Shown here in pieces: positions 49,164 through 57,936 of a stretch of 64,000 nt of DNA (position 1 is the first letter of the stretch; each line of letters begins with the position of its first letter). The stretch lies in contig NZ_JAKRND010000008.1 of the NCBI RefSeq assembly GCF_022347285.1, positions 56,220-120,219 on the forward strand. The letters run 5' to 3'. A program made the position numbers and the translations under genes. The stretch comes from Corynebacterium sp. ACRPH (GTDB taxonomy: Bacteria; Actinomycetota; Actinomycetes; Mycobacteriales; Mycobacteriaceae). The notes below the pieces were generated by a model that did not search any database, was not told the DNA's origin, and saw only the letters and a list, made by a program, of their open reading frames with translations.

Positions 49164-49805
49164 ATGGTTTTGCGCATGGCTAATGCACGACATCCGGTGA
49201 GGCGCGCGGTGAAGTATGTCTTCATCGCGCTGTTAACCATCGTCTTGGTGGCGGCGGGTGTGTTTGGAGTGACGGCTTTCCAGGTGTGGCACTTCGCACG
49301 GTCGGACGATAGGCGGCCGGCGGACACGATCTTTGTGTTGGGGGCGGCGCAGTACGCGGGCAATCCGACGAACTGGTTTGCTTCGCGGCTGAACCACGCA
49401 GCGGAGCTGTACAAGCAGGGCGTGGCGCCGACGATCGTCACCGTGGGCGGCAAGGCGGAGGGCGACCTGTACACCGAGGCGGCCGCGGGCAAGAACTACC
49501 TGGTGGAGAACTTCGACATTCCGGAATCGGCGGTGGTGCCGGTAGAAGAAGGCGCGGATACGCTGAAGTCCGCCGAGGCGTTCGCGCAGGTGGCGAGAGA
49601 AAACGGTTGGCGGACTTCTGTGGTGGTGACGGATCCGGAGCACTCGCTGCGAGCTACCCGGATGGTGCGCGATCAGGGATTGGATGCGTGGGCGAGCCCC
49701 ACGCGCCAGGGGCCGTCGGTGTTTACCCGAAAGTCGCAGGCCAACTCGATCCTGCACGAGACGTTGGGCATGCTGTACTACGAGGTAGTAGAGAAGCGCC
49801 GGTAG
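49164..49805 (+). CDS. YdcF/SanA-family (DUF218) membrane protein
   Basis: 213 residues. One N-terminal helix (about 17-38) and a DUF218 domain: ADTIFVLGAAQYAGNPTNWFASRLNHAAELYKQG, VTVGGKAEGD, EEGADTLKSAEAFAQVARENG and VVVTDPEHSLRATRMVRDQG. Related proteins (SanA, ElyC, YdcF) affect envelope permeability and polyprenyl-linked precursor use. It lies 18 bp upstream of dgt on the same strand. It is divergent from the TPM gene. Confidence 0.88.
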   Translation: MVLRMANARHPVRRAVKYVFIALLTIVLVAAGVFGVTAFQVWHFARSDDRRPADTIFVLGAAQYAGNPTNWFASRLNHAAELYKQGVAPTIVTVGGKAEGDLYTEAAAGKNYLVENFDIPESAVVPVEEGADTLKSAEAFAQVARENGWRTSVVVTDPEHSLRATRMVRDQGLDAWASPTRQGPSVFTRKSQANSILHETLGMLYYEVVEKRR

Positions 49806-49822
49806 AGAAGTGGAAAGAGGAC

Positions 49823-51133
49823 ATGCGTTACCCCTATAGCGATCACGACCAGCAGCGGCGGCTGCCGGATCGGCCGAAGACCCTGGGGCTGCCCGGGGCG
49901 GTGGTGGACGGGCGCGATAGCTTCGACCGCGACCGGGCGCGCGTGCTGCACTCCGCGGCGCTGCGGCGGCTGGCGGATAAGACGCAGGTCGTGGGGCCGG
50001 GGTCGGGAGATACGCCGCGTACCCGCCTGACGCACTCGCTGGAGGTCGCGCAGATCGCCCGCGGGATCGGCAAAACATTGGGCGCGGACCCGGATCTGAC
50101 GGAGCTGGCAGGCCTGAGCCACGACATTGGCCACCCGCCTTATGGGCACAACGGCGAGCGCGCGCTGGATGAAGCCGCCGCCGATTGTGGCGGCTTCGAG
50201 GGCAACGCGCAGACGCTGCGCATTCTCGCCCGGCTGGAGCCGAAGGTGCTGGGGGACGGCGCCGTCGGTGCGGGCACTAATGCAGGCGCCGCGCCCGTCT
50301 CCTACGGCCTGAACCTCACTCGCGCCAGCCTGGATGCAGCCTGCAAATACCCGTGGGGGCCGGTCGACGAGCACGGTAACAAGCGCGCAAAGTACTCCGC
50401 CTACGCCGAGGACGTGGAGACTCTCAAGTGGATCCGCGAGGGCGCGCCGGAGGGGCGGAAGTGCCTGGAGGCGCAGATCATGGACTGGTCCGATGACGTC
50501 GCGTACTCGGTGCACGACGTGGAGGATGGCATTCTTTCCGGGCGCATCGACTTCGGCGTGCTGTGGGACTTGGTGGAGCTGGCTGCCTTGGCGGAGAAGG
50601 GCGCCCGCGTTTTCGGCGGCACCCCGGAGGAGCTGCTGGAGGCTGCCGACCGCCTGCGCGCGATGACCTTGATCTCCCGGGCGGCGGATTTCCGCGGCTC
50701 GATGCAAGATCTCGCCGCGCTAAAGGCAATGACCTCGGAGTTGGTTTCCCGCTTCGTCACCGCCGCCGTCACGGGCACCCGCCAGCAGTTCGGCGAGGGG
50801 GCGCTGGGCCGCTACGCCGCCGACCTGGTGATCCCCGAGCCGGTGCAGGCGGAGGTCACACTGCTGAAGTCCGTTGCGGTCCTGTATGTCATGGACGAGG
50901 CCCAACATCTGGCCAACCAGCAGCGTCAGCGCGAGCGCATCTTTCGCGTCACGGACTACCTCTGGCGCGGCGGCTCGGGCGCGCTGGACCCAATGTTTTC
51001 TTCGTGGTTTGACGCCGCAGCCTCCGACCGTGAGGCACGCCGCGTAGTCATCGACCAGGTGGCCTCGCTGACGGAATCCCGGTTGGAGCGGCTGGACAAG
51101 CGCGCCAGCGGAATCAGCGCCGCCTGGGCCTAG
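49823..51133 (+). CDS. dgt: Deoxyguanosinetriphosphate triphosphohydrolase-like protein
   Basis: 436 residues, HD superfamily. RTRLTHSLEVAQIARGIG and LAGLSHDIGHPPYGHNGERAL provide the H...HD...D metal ligands, and DWSDDVAYSVHDVEDG is the third conserved block. Family enzymes hydrolyse dNTPs to deoxynucleosides and triphosphate. ATG at 49823 with AAAGAGG; longer frames upstream overlap YdcF. It is two genes before dnaG on the plus strand, as in related genomes, although here the RNase and oxidoreductase genes are inserted on the other strand. Confidence 0.92.
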   Translation: MRYPYSDHDQQRRLPDRPKTLGLPGAVVDGRDSFDRDRARVLHSAALRRLADKTQVVGPGSGDTPRTRLTHSLEVAQIARGIGKTLGADPDLTELAGLSHDIGHPPYGHNGERALDEAAADCGGFEGNAQTLRILARLEPKVLGDGAVGAGTNAGAAPVSYGLNLTRASLDAACKYPWGPVDEHGNKRAKYSAYAEDVETLKWIREGAPEGRKCLEAQIMDWSDDVAYSVHDVEDGILSGRIDFGVLWDLVELAALAEKGARVFGGTPEELLEAADRLRAMTLISRAADFRGSMQDLAALKAMTSELVSRFVTAAVTGTRQQFGEGALGRYAADLVIPEPVQAEVTLLKSVAVLYVMDEAQHLANQQRQRERIFRVTDYLWRGGSGALDPMFSSWFDAAASDREARRVVIDQVASLTESRLERLDKRASGISAAWA

Positions 51134-51171
51134 CTGCGAGCAGGGCGGCGCGAACTAGCGAGAGCCCCCGG

Positions 51172-51645
51172 TTAATCCTCCGCGTCTGGGATAGAGCAGA
51201 AGCTCTCGAAGTGGTCGGACGTGTAATACCACACGTCCGGGTCGGTTTCAGTGCCGCCGCCGACGACGATCCGGCGCTCACCCCGGTGGTTAAGCCCCGG
51301 GGTTTTTACGGTGTATTCGCGGTAGTAGCTGCCCTTTTCCTTCGGCAGCAGGCCTTCGTAGTTGCCGAAGTGCTTGCCGTCGGCGTCTCCGTCGTCCGGC
51401 GGAGCGCCCTGCAAAATGTCGTCGATCTGCTTCTTGGCCTCCGGCGGGAGGGTGTCAACGGCGCAGATGTCGGCGTCATTGCTAGAAACACCGGAAGCCG
51501 CACCGCCGTTGCCGTCATTTCCGTCGGCTCCATCGCCGCCTTGCAGGCCGAACCAGCCGGCCGCGACGACCGCCGCGCCGACAATCGGCGTGGCGTACTT
51601 GGCCCATTTCTTGGGCACGAGACTCTGCAGACTTCCCTGAGACAT
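51172..51645 (-). CDS. Secreted/membrane-anchored guanyl-specific ribonuclease (RNase Sa type)
   Basis: 157 residues. One N-terminal hydrophobic segment (about 18-34) and a Gly/Asp/Asn linker precede a microbial RNase domain (60-150) that aligns closely with Streptomyces RNase Sa: IC61-AVDTLPPEA, YYREYTVKTPG, RGERRIVVGG and YTSDHFESFC150. Catalytic residues are all present: E110, R121, R125 and H145. Cys61 and Cys150 match the disulfide. It would cleave RNA after G outside the cell. No barstar-like inhibitor gene is visible. The start follows TAAACT (51653-51658, minus strand) by 7 nt with no ribosome site. It is 10 bp after the GMC gene stop. Confidence 0.88.
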   Translation of the reverse strand: MSQGSLQSLVPKKWAKYATPIVGAAVVAAGWFGLQGGDGADGNDGNGGAASGVSSNDADICAVDTLPPEAKKQIDDILQGAPPDDGDADGKHFGNYEGLLPKEKGSYYREYTVKTPGLNHRGERRIVVGGGTETDPDVWYYTSDHFESFCSIPDAED

Positions 51646-51652
51646 AGGGAAG

Positions 51653-51658
51653 AGTTTA
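51653..51658 (-). promoter_or_regulatory. -10 box of a leaderless promoter (RNase gene)
   Basis: TAAACT on the minus strand ends 7 nt before the ATG at 51645. It overlaps the 3' end of the upstream gene. Confidence 0.45.
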
Positions 51659-53437
51659 GAGCACGCGCAGTGGCAGGCGGAGGGCGGCCGGGGCGTCGTC
51701 CGGAACGATCGGGTTGTTCGGCTGCACCGGGTTGATGCGGCGGTAGCCCTCGGACTGCGGTGGGCGCGGGTCGGCCTCGCCCTTGTTCGGCCACATGGCG
51801 GCAGCGCGCTCGGCATTCGCGGTGATGGACAGGGAGGGGTTCACGCCCGGGTTCGCGGTGATGGCGGAACCATCGGTGATGAACAGGCTCGGGTAGCCCC
51901 ATGCGCGGTGGTAGGGATCCACCACGCCGTGCTCAGGTGAGGAGCCGATCACGCAACCGCCCAGGAAGTGCGCGGTCAGAGGGATATTGAAGACCTCCGA
52001 CCACACGCCGCCGGCCACGCCCTTCGGCAACATCTTCGCCAGGATTCGGGTGGCCGCGTTGCCCTCGGGGATCCAGGTGGGGTTGGGCTCGCCGGTGCCC
52101 TGCTCGGAGCTCAGCATGTTGAACGGGCCGATCTTGCGCAGGAAGGTGCGCAGGGAGTTATCACGGGTCTGCATCACCAGGTTGATGACGGTGCGCTGCG
52201 ACCACTTGTTTAGGTTCACCAGGCGAGGGATCGCCTTGTATTGCAGGAAGATTTGCTTGATGAACTCCAGGAAACGGGGCTGTAGCTTATCGCCGTCTGT
52301 CATGAGCGTCTGCAGTAGGCCCATCGCGTTGGATCCCTTGCCGTAACGCACCGGCTCGATGTGGGTATCCGGGGCGGGGAAGTAGGAGGAGGTGATGGCC
52401 ACGCCCTCGGAGAAATCCATGTCGGGGGAGTAGTTCGAACGGTTCGCACCCAGCAGCGCCTCGGAGTTCGTGCGGGTGAGGTGCCCCAGTTTGTCCGACA
52501 GCTTCGGCAGGTTGCCGTTGGCCTTCTGGCGGTGCAGCAGGTTCTGAGTGCCCCAGGTGCCCGCGGCGACGACGAGGTTATCTGCGGTGAAGGTGCTGGT
52601 CTTGGGGTTGCGCTTGGTGATCGGCCCGGTCTGCTTTGCCTGTACGGTCCAGGTGGTGCCATCGAAGGTGATGTCGGTGACGGTGGTGCGGTCGTGGACT
52701 TTCGCCCCGCCCTTCTCGGCCAGGTACAGGTAGTTCTTCAGCAGGGTGTTCTTCGCGCCGTGGCGACAGCCGGTCATGCACTCGCCGCACTCGTGGCAGG
52801 CGGTGCGGTCGGGGCCGACGCCACCGAAGTATGGATCCTTCACGGTCTCACACGGCTTACCTTCGAGCCCGACCTTTTCTCCAAAGAAGACTCCGACGGG
52901 CGCCATGCGGAACGTGTCGCCCACGCCCATCTCCTCGGCAACCTTCTTGGAGTACACGTCGGCGGGGGTCATGGTGGGGTTCTCCACCACGCCGAGCATC
53001 TTCTGCGCCTGCTGGTAGTAGGGGGTCAGCTCGTCTTCCCAGTCGGTGATGGTGTTCCACTGTTTGTCGTTGAAGTACGCCTCGCCAGGCTGGTAGAGCG
53101 TGTTCGCGTAGTTCAGTGAGCCGCCGCCCACGCCCGCGCCAGCGAGGATCATTACGTCCTTGAGCAGGTGGATGCGCTGGATGCCGTACAGGCCGATCTG
53201 GGGCATCCACAGGAAGTCCTTGAGGTGCCAGGAGTTCTTGGCGAACTCTTCGTCCTTGAAACGGCGACCGGCTTCGAGGATTCCTACCTTGTAGCCCTTT
53301 TCCACCAGACGTAGGGCGGTGGTGGAGCCGCCGAACCCGGAGCCGATGATCAGCACGTCGTAGTGAGTGGAGGAGTTGCCGGCGGCCTGCGAGACAGTTT
53401 GCGAGCCGGCCTGCGATTTAGCCTGTGAGTCAGTCAT
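51656..53437 (-). CDS. GMC oxidoreductase, ChoD-like (putative cholesterol oxidase)
   Basis: 593 residues. FAD-binding IIGSGFGGSTTALRLVEKG near residue 30, GAGVGGGSLNYANTLYQP, and C-terminal LTAHFLGGCVIGSSPEHGVVDP with DGSAITANPGVNPSLSI. It resembles mycobacterial ChoD (Rv3409c). A Cys cluster, C-H-E-C-G-E-C-M-T-G-C in the middle, has the spacing of a ferredoxin-type iron-sulfur site; whether it binds a cluster is untested. The Ser/Gln/Ala-rich N-terminus has no export signal. Steroid oxidation is likely by homology but not certain. Confidence 0.82.
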   Translation of the reverse strand: MTDSQAKSQAGSQTVSQAAGNSSTHYDVLIIGSGFGGSTTALRLVEKGYKVGILEAGRRFKDEEFAKNSWHLKDFLWMPQIGLYGIQRIHLLKDVMILAGAGVGGGSLNYANTLYQPGEAYFNDKQWNTITDWEDELTPYYQQAQKMLGVVENPTMTPADVYSKKVAEEMGVGDTFRMAPVGVFFGEKVGLEGKPCETVKDPYFGGVGPDRTACHECGECMTGCRHGAKNTLLKNYLYLAEKGGAKVHDRTTVTDITFDGTTWTVQAKQTGPITKRNPKTSTFTADNLVVAAGTWGTQNLLHRQKANGNLPKLSDKLGHLTRTNSEALLGANRSNYSPDMDFSEGVAITSSYFPAPDTHIEPVRYGKGSNAMGLLQTLMTDGDKLQPRFLEFIKQIFLQYKAIPRLVNLNKWSQRTVINLVMQTRDNSLRTFLRKIGPFNMLSSEQGTGEPNPTWIPEGNAATRILAKMLPKGVAGGVWSEVFNIPLTAHFLGGCVIGSSPEHGVVDPYHRAWGYPSLFITDGSAITANPGVNPSLSITANAERAAAMWPNKGEADPRPPQSEGYRRINPVQPNNPIVPDDAPAALRLPLRVL

Positions 53438-53595
53438 GGGAGTGATCCTTCGTGTTAGTGCAGTGTGACGTAGATCCTATTTTGAACACGTTAGCGCCCG
53501 GTTCTGACCAGATGTGTTGTTTGTAGAAAATAGGTTGTTTAGGTTGTGACGGTCGGCCGATCTGGGACTAAGAAGGGGGCCGTCCGGGGTTGTAC

Positions 53596-53601
53596 TAGCA
53601 T
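53596..53601 (+). promoter_or_regulatory. -10 box of a leaderless promoter (dnaG)
   Basis: TAGCAT ends 6 nt before the ATG at 53608. GTG at 53602 is in frame and is an alternative start. Confidence 0.45.
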
Positions 53602-53607
53602 GTGGCT

Positions 53608-55605
53608 ATGGCTAAGGGCAGGATTCCGGAGCGGGACATCGAAGCAATTCGAGAGCAGACCCCCATCGAAGAAGTAGTGGGGGAGTATGTGCAGCTCAAA
53701 CCGGGTGGCGTCGATTCCATGAAGGGCCTGAGCCCCTTTAAGGACGAAAAGACTCCCTCGTTCCATGTCCGCCCGAATCATGGCTACTTCCACTGCTTTT
53801 CCACGGATCAGGGCGGCGACGTTTTCAAGTTCCTCATGCTGATGGAACACATGTCCTTCCCCGAGGCCGTGGAGGCGTGCGCCGAGCGCATCGGCTACCG
53901 CATCAACTACGAGGGCGGCCGCCCTGGCAACCGGGAGGAGCCCGGAACGCGGCGCAGGTTGGTCGCCGCGAACAAGGCGGCCTTTGATTTCTACCGTAAG
54001 GAATTTCTTGGTGACGCCGAAGGCGCGGACGTTGCCCGCAACTTCCTCATCGAGCGCGGCTTCACCATGGAACACGCCGAACAGTTCGGCTGCGGGTATG
54101 CGCCGGCCGGGTGGGATCGGCTGACTAAGCACCTGCAGCAGAAGGGCTTTACGTTCAAGGAAATTGAGGCGGCGGGCCTGGGGCGCATGGGTAAGCGCGG
54201 TCCGATCGATCGGTTCCACCGCCGCCTGCTGTGGCCGATCCGTTCCGTCAGTGGAGATGTGATCGGTTTCGGCGCCCGCAAGCTCTTCGACGACGACAAG
54301 CTGGGCAAGTACCTGAATACGCCGGAGACGATGCTGTACAAGAAGTCGAAGGTGCTGTTCGGCATTGACCAGGCGAAGCGGAACATCGTGGCCAAGCACC
54401 AGGCCGTGGTGGTGGAGGGCTACACGGACGTGATGGCTATGCACGCCGCCGGGGTGGATACGGCGGTGGCCGCGTGTGGCACGGCCTTCGGCGCGGAGCA
54501 CCTGTCCGCGCTGCGGCGGTTCATGCTGGACGACCAGTTCTTCCGGGGTGAGATCATCTACACCTTCGACGGCGACGAGGCCGGGCAGAAGGCGGCCATG
54601 CGTGCCTTCGAGGGCGACCAGCAGTTCTCTGGGCGCAGTTATGTGACCGTCGCGCCGGGCGGGCAGGACCCGTGCGACGTGCGCATCAAGCGTGGCGACG
54701 CGGCCGTGCGCGAGCTGGTGGCCTCCCGGATTCCGATGTTCGAGTTCGTGATCCGCACTCTCATCGCGGACTACGATACGGCCAGCATTGACGGGCGCGT
54801 GCACGCCCTGCGGCGCATCGTGCCGGTGCTGGCGGGGATTAAGGACGACGCGCTGCGGGATGAGTACGCCCGCCAGGCCGCGGGCTGGGTCGGCTGGGAT
54901 AACCCGAACGACGTGCTGGATCAGGTGCGCAAGGAGGCGCGGAAGTCCGGCGGGCAGCGGCCGAAGTTGAAGTTGAAGACCGGCGCTGGTCCTGCTGGTG
55001 CTGGCGGCGCTGGGGCCGGTGTGGGCTCGGCTGGCGCGGGCGGCGCTGGTGCTGGTGGCGCGGACAGTGCAGGTGGCCCGAACCTGCACGTGGTCAAGGG
55101 CATGGAACGCCCCAACCCGAACGACGACTACCTGGAAGGCCCCCGCGAGGTCATGAAGCTGGCTTTGCAGGAACCGCAGCTGGCCTCCACCATCTTTGAC
55201 CTCATGCCCCCGGAGAGCTTTGTGCATCCGACATACGTGGCGATGGCTGAGGCTGTGGCGTCATTAGGAGGGGCGGCGAATAGCGACGGCGGGGCCGGAT
55301 GGATCGAAAAGATCGCGGCGCAGATGAAGGACCCGATGGGGGCCGCGGTGGTCTCCGAGCTGGCGGTGGAGGATCTGCATTGCCTGCCGGAGAGGCTGCC
55401 GTACTACGCGGATGCGATCATGGCGCGGATGCAGGAGCGTTGGGTGGGCAGCGAGATTGCGGACATGAAGTCCCGGATGCAGCGCATGCGCCCCGACCTG
55501 CAGAAAGAGGAGTATAACGCGCTGTTTGCGGATGTGATTGCGTTGGAGAAGTACCGCCGCTCGCTGCACGAGCGGGCCTCGGACTTCGGCGACTTTACGC
55601 GCTAG
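53608..55605 (+). CDS. dnaG: DNA primase with degenerate zinc-binding domain
   Basis: 665 residues. Layout: N-terminal CHC2-type domain (1-100), RNA-polymerase/Toprim core (VVVEGYTDVMAMHAAGVDTAVA, FDGDEAGQKAAMRAF) and a C-terminal helicase-binding region after a Gly/Ala linker (residues about 455-490, GAGPAGAGGAGAGVGSAGAG). The zinc ligand positions read S42, K45, C63 and T66 instead of C/H/C/C: the surrounding GLSPFKDEKTPSFHVRP and YFHCFST blocks are well preserved but three of four ligands are gone, so the domain should not bind zinc. Stop codons of dnaG and the next gene overlap on opposite strands. Confidence 0.94.
   Translation: MAKGRIPERDIEAIREQTPIEEVVGEYVQLKPGGVDSMKGLSPFKDEKTPSFHVRPNHGYFHCFSTDQGGDVFKFLMLMEHMSFPEAVEACAERIGYRINYEGGRPGNREEPGTRRRLVAANKAAFDFYRKEFLGDAEGADVARNFLIERGFTMEHAEQFGCGYAPAGWDRLTKHLQQKGFTFKEIEAAGLGRMGKRGPIDRFHRRLLWPIRSVSGDVIGFGARKLFDDDKLGKYLNTPETMLYKKSKVLFGIDQAKRNIVAKHQAVVVEGYTDVMAMHAAGVDTAVAACGTAFGAEHLSALRRFMLDDQFFRGEIIYTFDGDEAGQKAAMRAFEGDQQFSGRSYVTVAPGGQDPCDVRIKRGDAAVRELVASRIPMFEFVIRTLIADYDTASIDGRVHALRRIVPVLAGIKDDALRDEYARQAAGWVGWDNPNDVLDQVRKEARKSGGQRPKLKLKTGAGPAGAGGAGAGVGSAGAGGAGAGGADSAGGPNLHVVKGMERPNPNDDYLEGPREVMKLALQEPQLASTIFDLMPPESFVHPTYVAMAEAVASLGGAANSDGGAGWIEKIAAQMKDPMGAAVVSELAVEDLHCLPERLPYYADAIMARMQERWVGSEIADMKSRMQRMRPDLQKEEYNALFADVIALEKYRRSLHERASDFGDFTR
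54004..54018 (-). repeat. Copy of the dispersed motif (dnaG)
   Basis: Plus strand TTTCTTGGTGACGCC, identical over 15 nt to the rsmE copy; encodes F-L-G-D-A using TTT CTT GGT. Confidence 0.5.
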
Positions 55606-55913
55606 CGCTTCTTTTTGAAGGGATTCTTTGGCTGGTCGATCTGGTCGTTCGGGTGCTGGTCGTCGGCCTCCACGATGGTCTGGCCTTCGCCCAGGGAATC
55701 GCGGGTGGAACGGTTCAGGTCGCGCACCTCGTGCATGCGTGGCTCCGGATCCAGGCGGTTGGCCAGAGCCTTACGGCCGGAACGCACAACGGCCTTGGTG
55801 ATGTCCGAGTTCACTGCGGACTGGTAGCCGCGGCGGATTTGCTCATAGCGGCGGCGGCCGGCCTTTGTGCCCATCAGGTAACCCGCGGCGGCTCCGACGA
55901 CGAGCTGAATCAT
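55602..55913 (-). CDS. Small YtxH-like protein
   Basis: 103 residues. A short hydrophobic N-terminus (MIQLVVGAAAGYLMGTKAGRRRYEQI) that matches the YtxH/general-stress pattern (glycine-zipper helix followed by a basic patch), then a charged tail ending NPFKKKR. AAGGAG lies 5 nt before the ATG at 55913; the ORF can be extended to 55961 but without support. Its TAG overlaps the dnaG TAG in a CTAG palindrome (55602-55605). Function unknown. Confidence 0.7.
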   Translation of the reverse strand: MIQLVVGAAAGYLMGTKAGRRRYEQIRRGYQSAVNSDITKAVVRSGRKALANRLDPEPRMHEVRDLNRSTRDSLGEGQTIVEADDQHPNDQIDQPKNPFKKKR

Positions 55914-56099
55914 GGTGGCTCCTTGGTTTCTTGCCTTAGTTTGTTGCCTCGGTTGCTGCATTAATGCCGTTAGTGCCCCAATCCTACGCGAAGCCCCCGA
56001 CGGCGCCGAACGGGGCGCTGGGGCCGGCGACGCCTAGCGCTGCCCTGCGCTGTGGTCCGGCGCCGCCCGACGCTGGCTGCCGCTTTTCTGAACCGCCCG

Positions 56100-56105
56100 T
56101 ACAGT
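56100..56105 (+). promoter_or_regulatory. -10 box of a leaderless promoter (mscR-like gene)
   Basis: TACAGT ends 7 nt before the ATG at 56113; no ribosome site. Confidence 0.5.
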
Positions 56106-56112
56106 GGGTGAC

Positions 56113-57213
56113 ATGACTACCACTGTGAAGGCTGTAATTTCCCGAACGAAGAACGAACCCGTCGAGCTGACCGACATTGTGATCCCTGAACCGGGCGATA
56201 ACGACGTGATCGTCCGCATCCAGGCCTGCGGCGTATGCCACACCGACCTGGCCTACCGCGATGGCGGCATTACGGACGACTACCCGTTCCTGCTGGGCCA
56301 CGAGGCCGCTGGCGTGGTCGAGCAGGTTGGCGATCGCGTGACCCACGTGGAGGTCGGCGACTATGTGGTGCTGAACTGGCGTGCCGTGTGTGGCCAGTGC
56401 CGCGCCTGCAAGAAGGGCGAGCCGAAGTACTGCTTCGATACTCACAATGCCTCGAAGAAGATGACCCTCACCGACGGCACGGAGCTGGAGGCCGCCCTGG
56501 GCATCGGCGCTTTCGCTGAAAAGACGCTGGTCCACGAAGGACAGTGCACCAAGGTGAACTCCGAGGCCGACCCTGCGGTCGCGGGTCTGCTGGGATGTGG
56601 CGTCATGGCCGGTCTCGGCGCCGCAGTGAACACCGGTGAGGTCAAGCGCGGCGAGTCCATCGCCGTCATCGGTGTAGGTGGCGTGGGCATGGCCGCGATC
56701 GCAGGTGCGGCCGTTGCGGGTGCGACGAAGATCATTGCTATCGATATTTCTGACGCCAAGCTTGCCCGCGCCAAGGAGGAGTTCGGCGCTACCCACACGA
56801 TCAATAGCTCGGGGCTTTCGGATGACGAGCTGGTGGAGAAGGTCCGGGAGATCAACGGTGGATTCGGCGTGGATGTGGCGGTGGACGCCGTGGGTCTGCC
56901 GCAGACGTATAAGCAAGCCTTCTATGTGCGCGACCTGGCCGGCCGCGTGGTGCTGGTGGGCGTGCCGACCCCAGATATGACTCTGGAGCTGCCATTCCTG
57001 GACGTGTTCAGCCACGGTGGTGCGCTGAAGTCCTCCTGGTACGGCGACTGCCTGCCGGAGCGCGACTTCCCGATGTATGTGGACCTATACCAGGAGGGCC
57101 GCTTCCCGCTGGATCGCTTTGTGGACGAGCGCATCGGCATCGATGGCGTGGAAGAGGCGTTCGAGAAGATGAAGCAGGGCGAGGTTCTGCGCTCCGTGGT
57201 GGAGTTCAAGTAA
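56113..57213 (+). CDS. mscR: S-(hydroxymethyl)mycothiol dehydrogenase / S-nitrosomycothiol reductase
   Basis: 366 residues, zinc-dependent class III-like alcohol dehydrogenase. [14 protein letters not shown] and [13 protein letters not shown] form the catalytic zinc site, [15 protein letters not shown] the structural zinc lobe, and [15 protein letters not shown] the NAD site. The pairing with a downstream MBL hydrolase is the same as mycobacterial Rv2259 (MscR)-Rv2260, which supports formaldehyde and NO detoxification using mycothiol, the actinobacterial thiol. TACAGT lies 7 nt before the ATG, suggesting leaderless mRNA. Confidence 0.9.
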   Translation: MTTTVKAVISRTKNEPVELTDIVIPEPGDNDVIVRIQACGVCHTDLAYRDGGITDDYPFLLGHEAAGVVEQVGDRVTHVEVGDYVVLNWRAVCGQCRACKKGEPKYCFDTHNASKKMTLTDGTELEAALGIGAFAEKTLVHEGQCTKVNSEADPAVAGLLGCGVMAGLGAAVNTGEVKRGESIAVIGVGGVGMAAIAGAAVAGATKIIAIDISDAKLARAKEEFGATHTINSSGLSDDELVEKVREINGGFGVDVAVDAVGLPQTYKQAFYVRDLAGRVVLVGVPTPDMTLELPFLDVFSHGGALKSSWYGDCLPERDFPMYVDLYQEGRFPLDRFVDERIGIDGVEEAFEKMKQGEVLRSVVEFK

Positions 57214-57269
57214 GCAGGCCGGGGCGTAGACCCGGAAGACAGTTTGGCCCGAGAGATAGAAGAGGGAGC

Positions 57270-57911
57270 ATGAGCGAGAACAAGTTGGAAAACCCGCAGA
57301 TCGAGCAGTTCGAGACCTCCGGCAAGTTCCGCCTGGATGGCGGCGAGTGGGACGTGGATAACAACGTCTATCTACTAGCCGACGGTGACAAGTGCATTGT
57401 GGTGGATCCGGCGCACGACGCGCAGACGGTGATCGACCACGTGGGGGATCGGACCGTAGAGGCCATCCTGCTAACCCACGCGCACAACGACCACTGCGAG
57501 CTGGCTCCGGAGCTGGCGGAGAAGTGGGGAGTGAAGGTCTACCTGCACGAGGATGATCGGATGCTGTGGGAGGAATCCAACGGCGACGCGCCGTTTACCC
57601 CGATTGACGTGGAGGATCCGTTCTGGGCGGAGTGGGGTGTGCGCCTGTACCACACGCCGGGCCACTCGCCGGGTTGCATCGTGGTGGAGGTTCCGGGGCA
57701 GCATGCGCTGCTGTCCGGTGACACGCTGTTCAATGGTGGACCTGGTGCGACGGGGCGGAAGTACTCGAGCTTCCCGAGGATCATTGAGTCTCTGCAGTCC
57801 AAGGTGTTTATCCTGCCGCACGATTTGAAGGTGTACCCCGGCCACGGTGATACCACCACGGTGGGTGCTGAGGCTGCGCGTATCGAGGAGTACATCGAAC
57901 GTGGATACTGA
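57270..57911 (+). CDS. MBL-fold metallo-hydrolase paired with the mycothiol dehydrogenase
   Basis: 213 residues. The metallo-beta-lactamase motif is THAHNDHCEL (HxHxDH), followed by HTPGHSPGC, LSGDTLFNGG and PGHGDTTT. It is glyoxalase II-like; by context it probably hydrolyses a mycothiol thioester such as the formyl-mycothiol made upstream. That role is inferred from the neighbour. GAAGAGGGAGC precedes the ATG. The stop codon overlaps the start of the CsoR-type operator. Confidence 0.85.
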   Translation: MSENKLENPQIEQFETSGKFRLDGGEWDVDNNVYLLADGDKCIVVDPAHDAQTVIDHVGDRTVEAILLTHAHNDHCELAPELAEKWGVKVYLHEDDRMLWEESNGDAPFTPIDVEDPFWAEWGVRLYHTPGHSPGCIVVEVPGQHALLSGDTLFNGGPGATGRKYSSFPRIIESLQSKVFILPHDLKVYPGHGDTTTVGAEAARIEEYIERGY

Positions 57912-57927
57912 TACCCCCTAGGGGTAT
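57911..57927. promoter_or_regulatory. CsoR operator overlapping the copA promoter
   Basis: ATACCCC-CTA-GGGGTAT is a dyad of the CsoR G/C-tract type. It overlaps the -10 box TATACT (57925-57930), which ends 6 nt before the copA ATG. A further half site, GGGGGTAT, follows at 57931-57938. Repression by the csoR product encoded downstream is the expected control. Confidence 0.75.
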
Positions 57928-57936
57928 ACTGGGGGT

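Noticed and set aside
51134..51655. Barstar-like inhibitor beside the RNase gene
   Set aside because: Flanking genes are dgt and the GMC oxidoreductase; no small acidic ORF exists between them.
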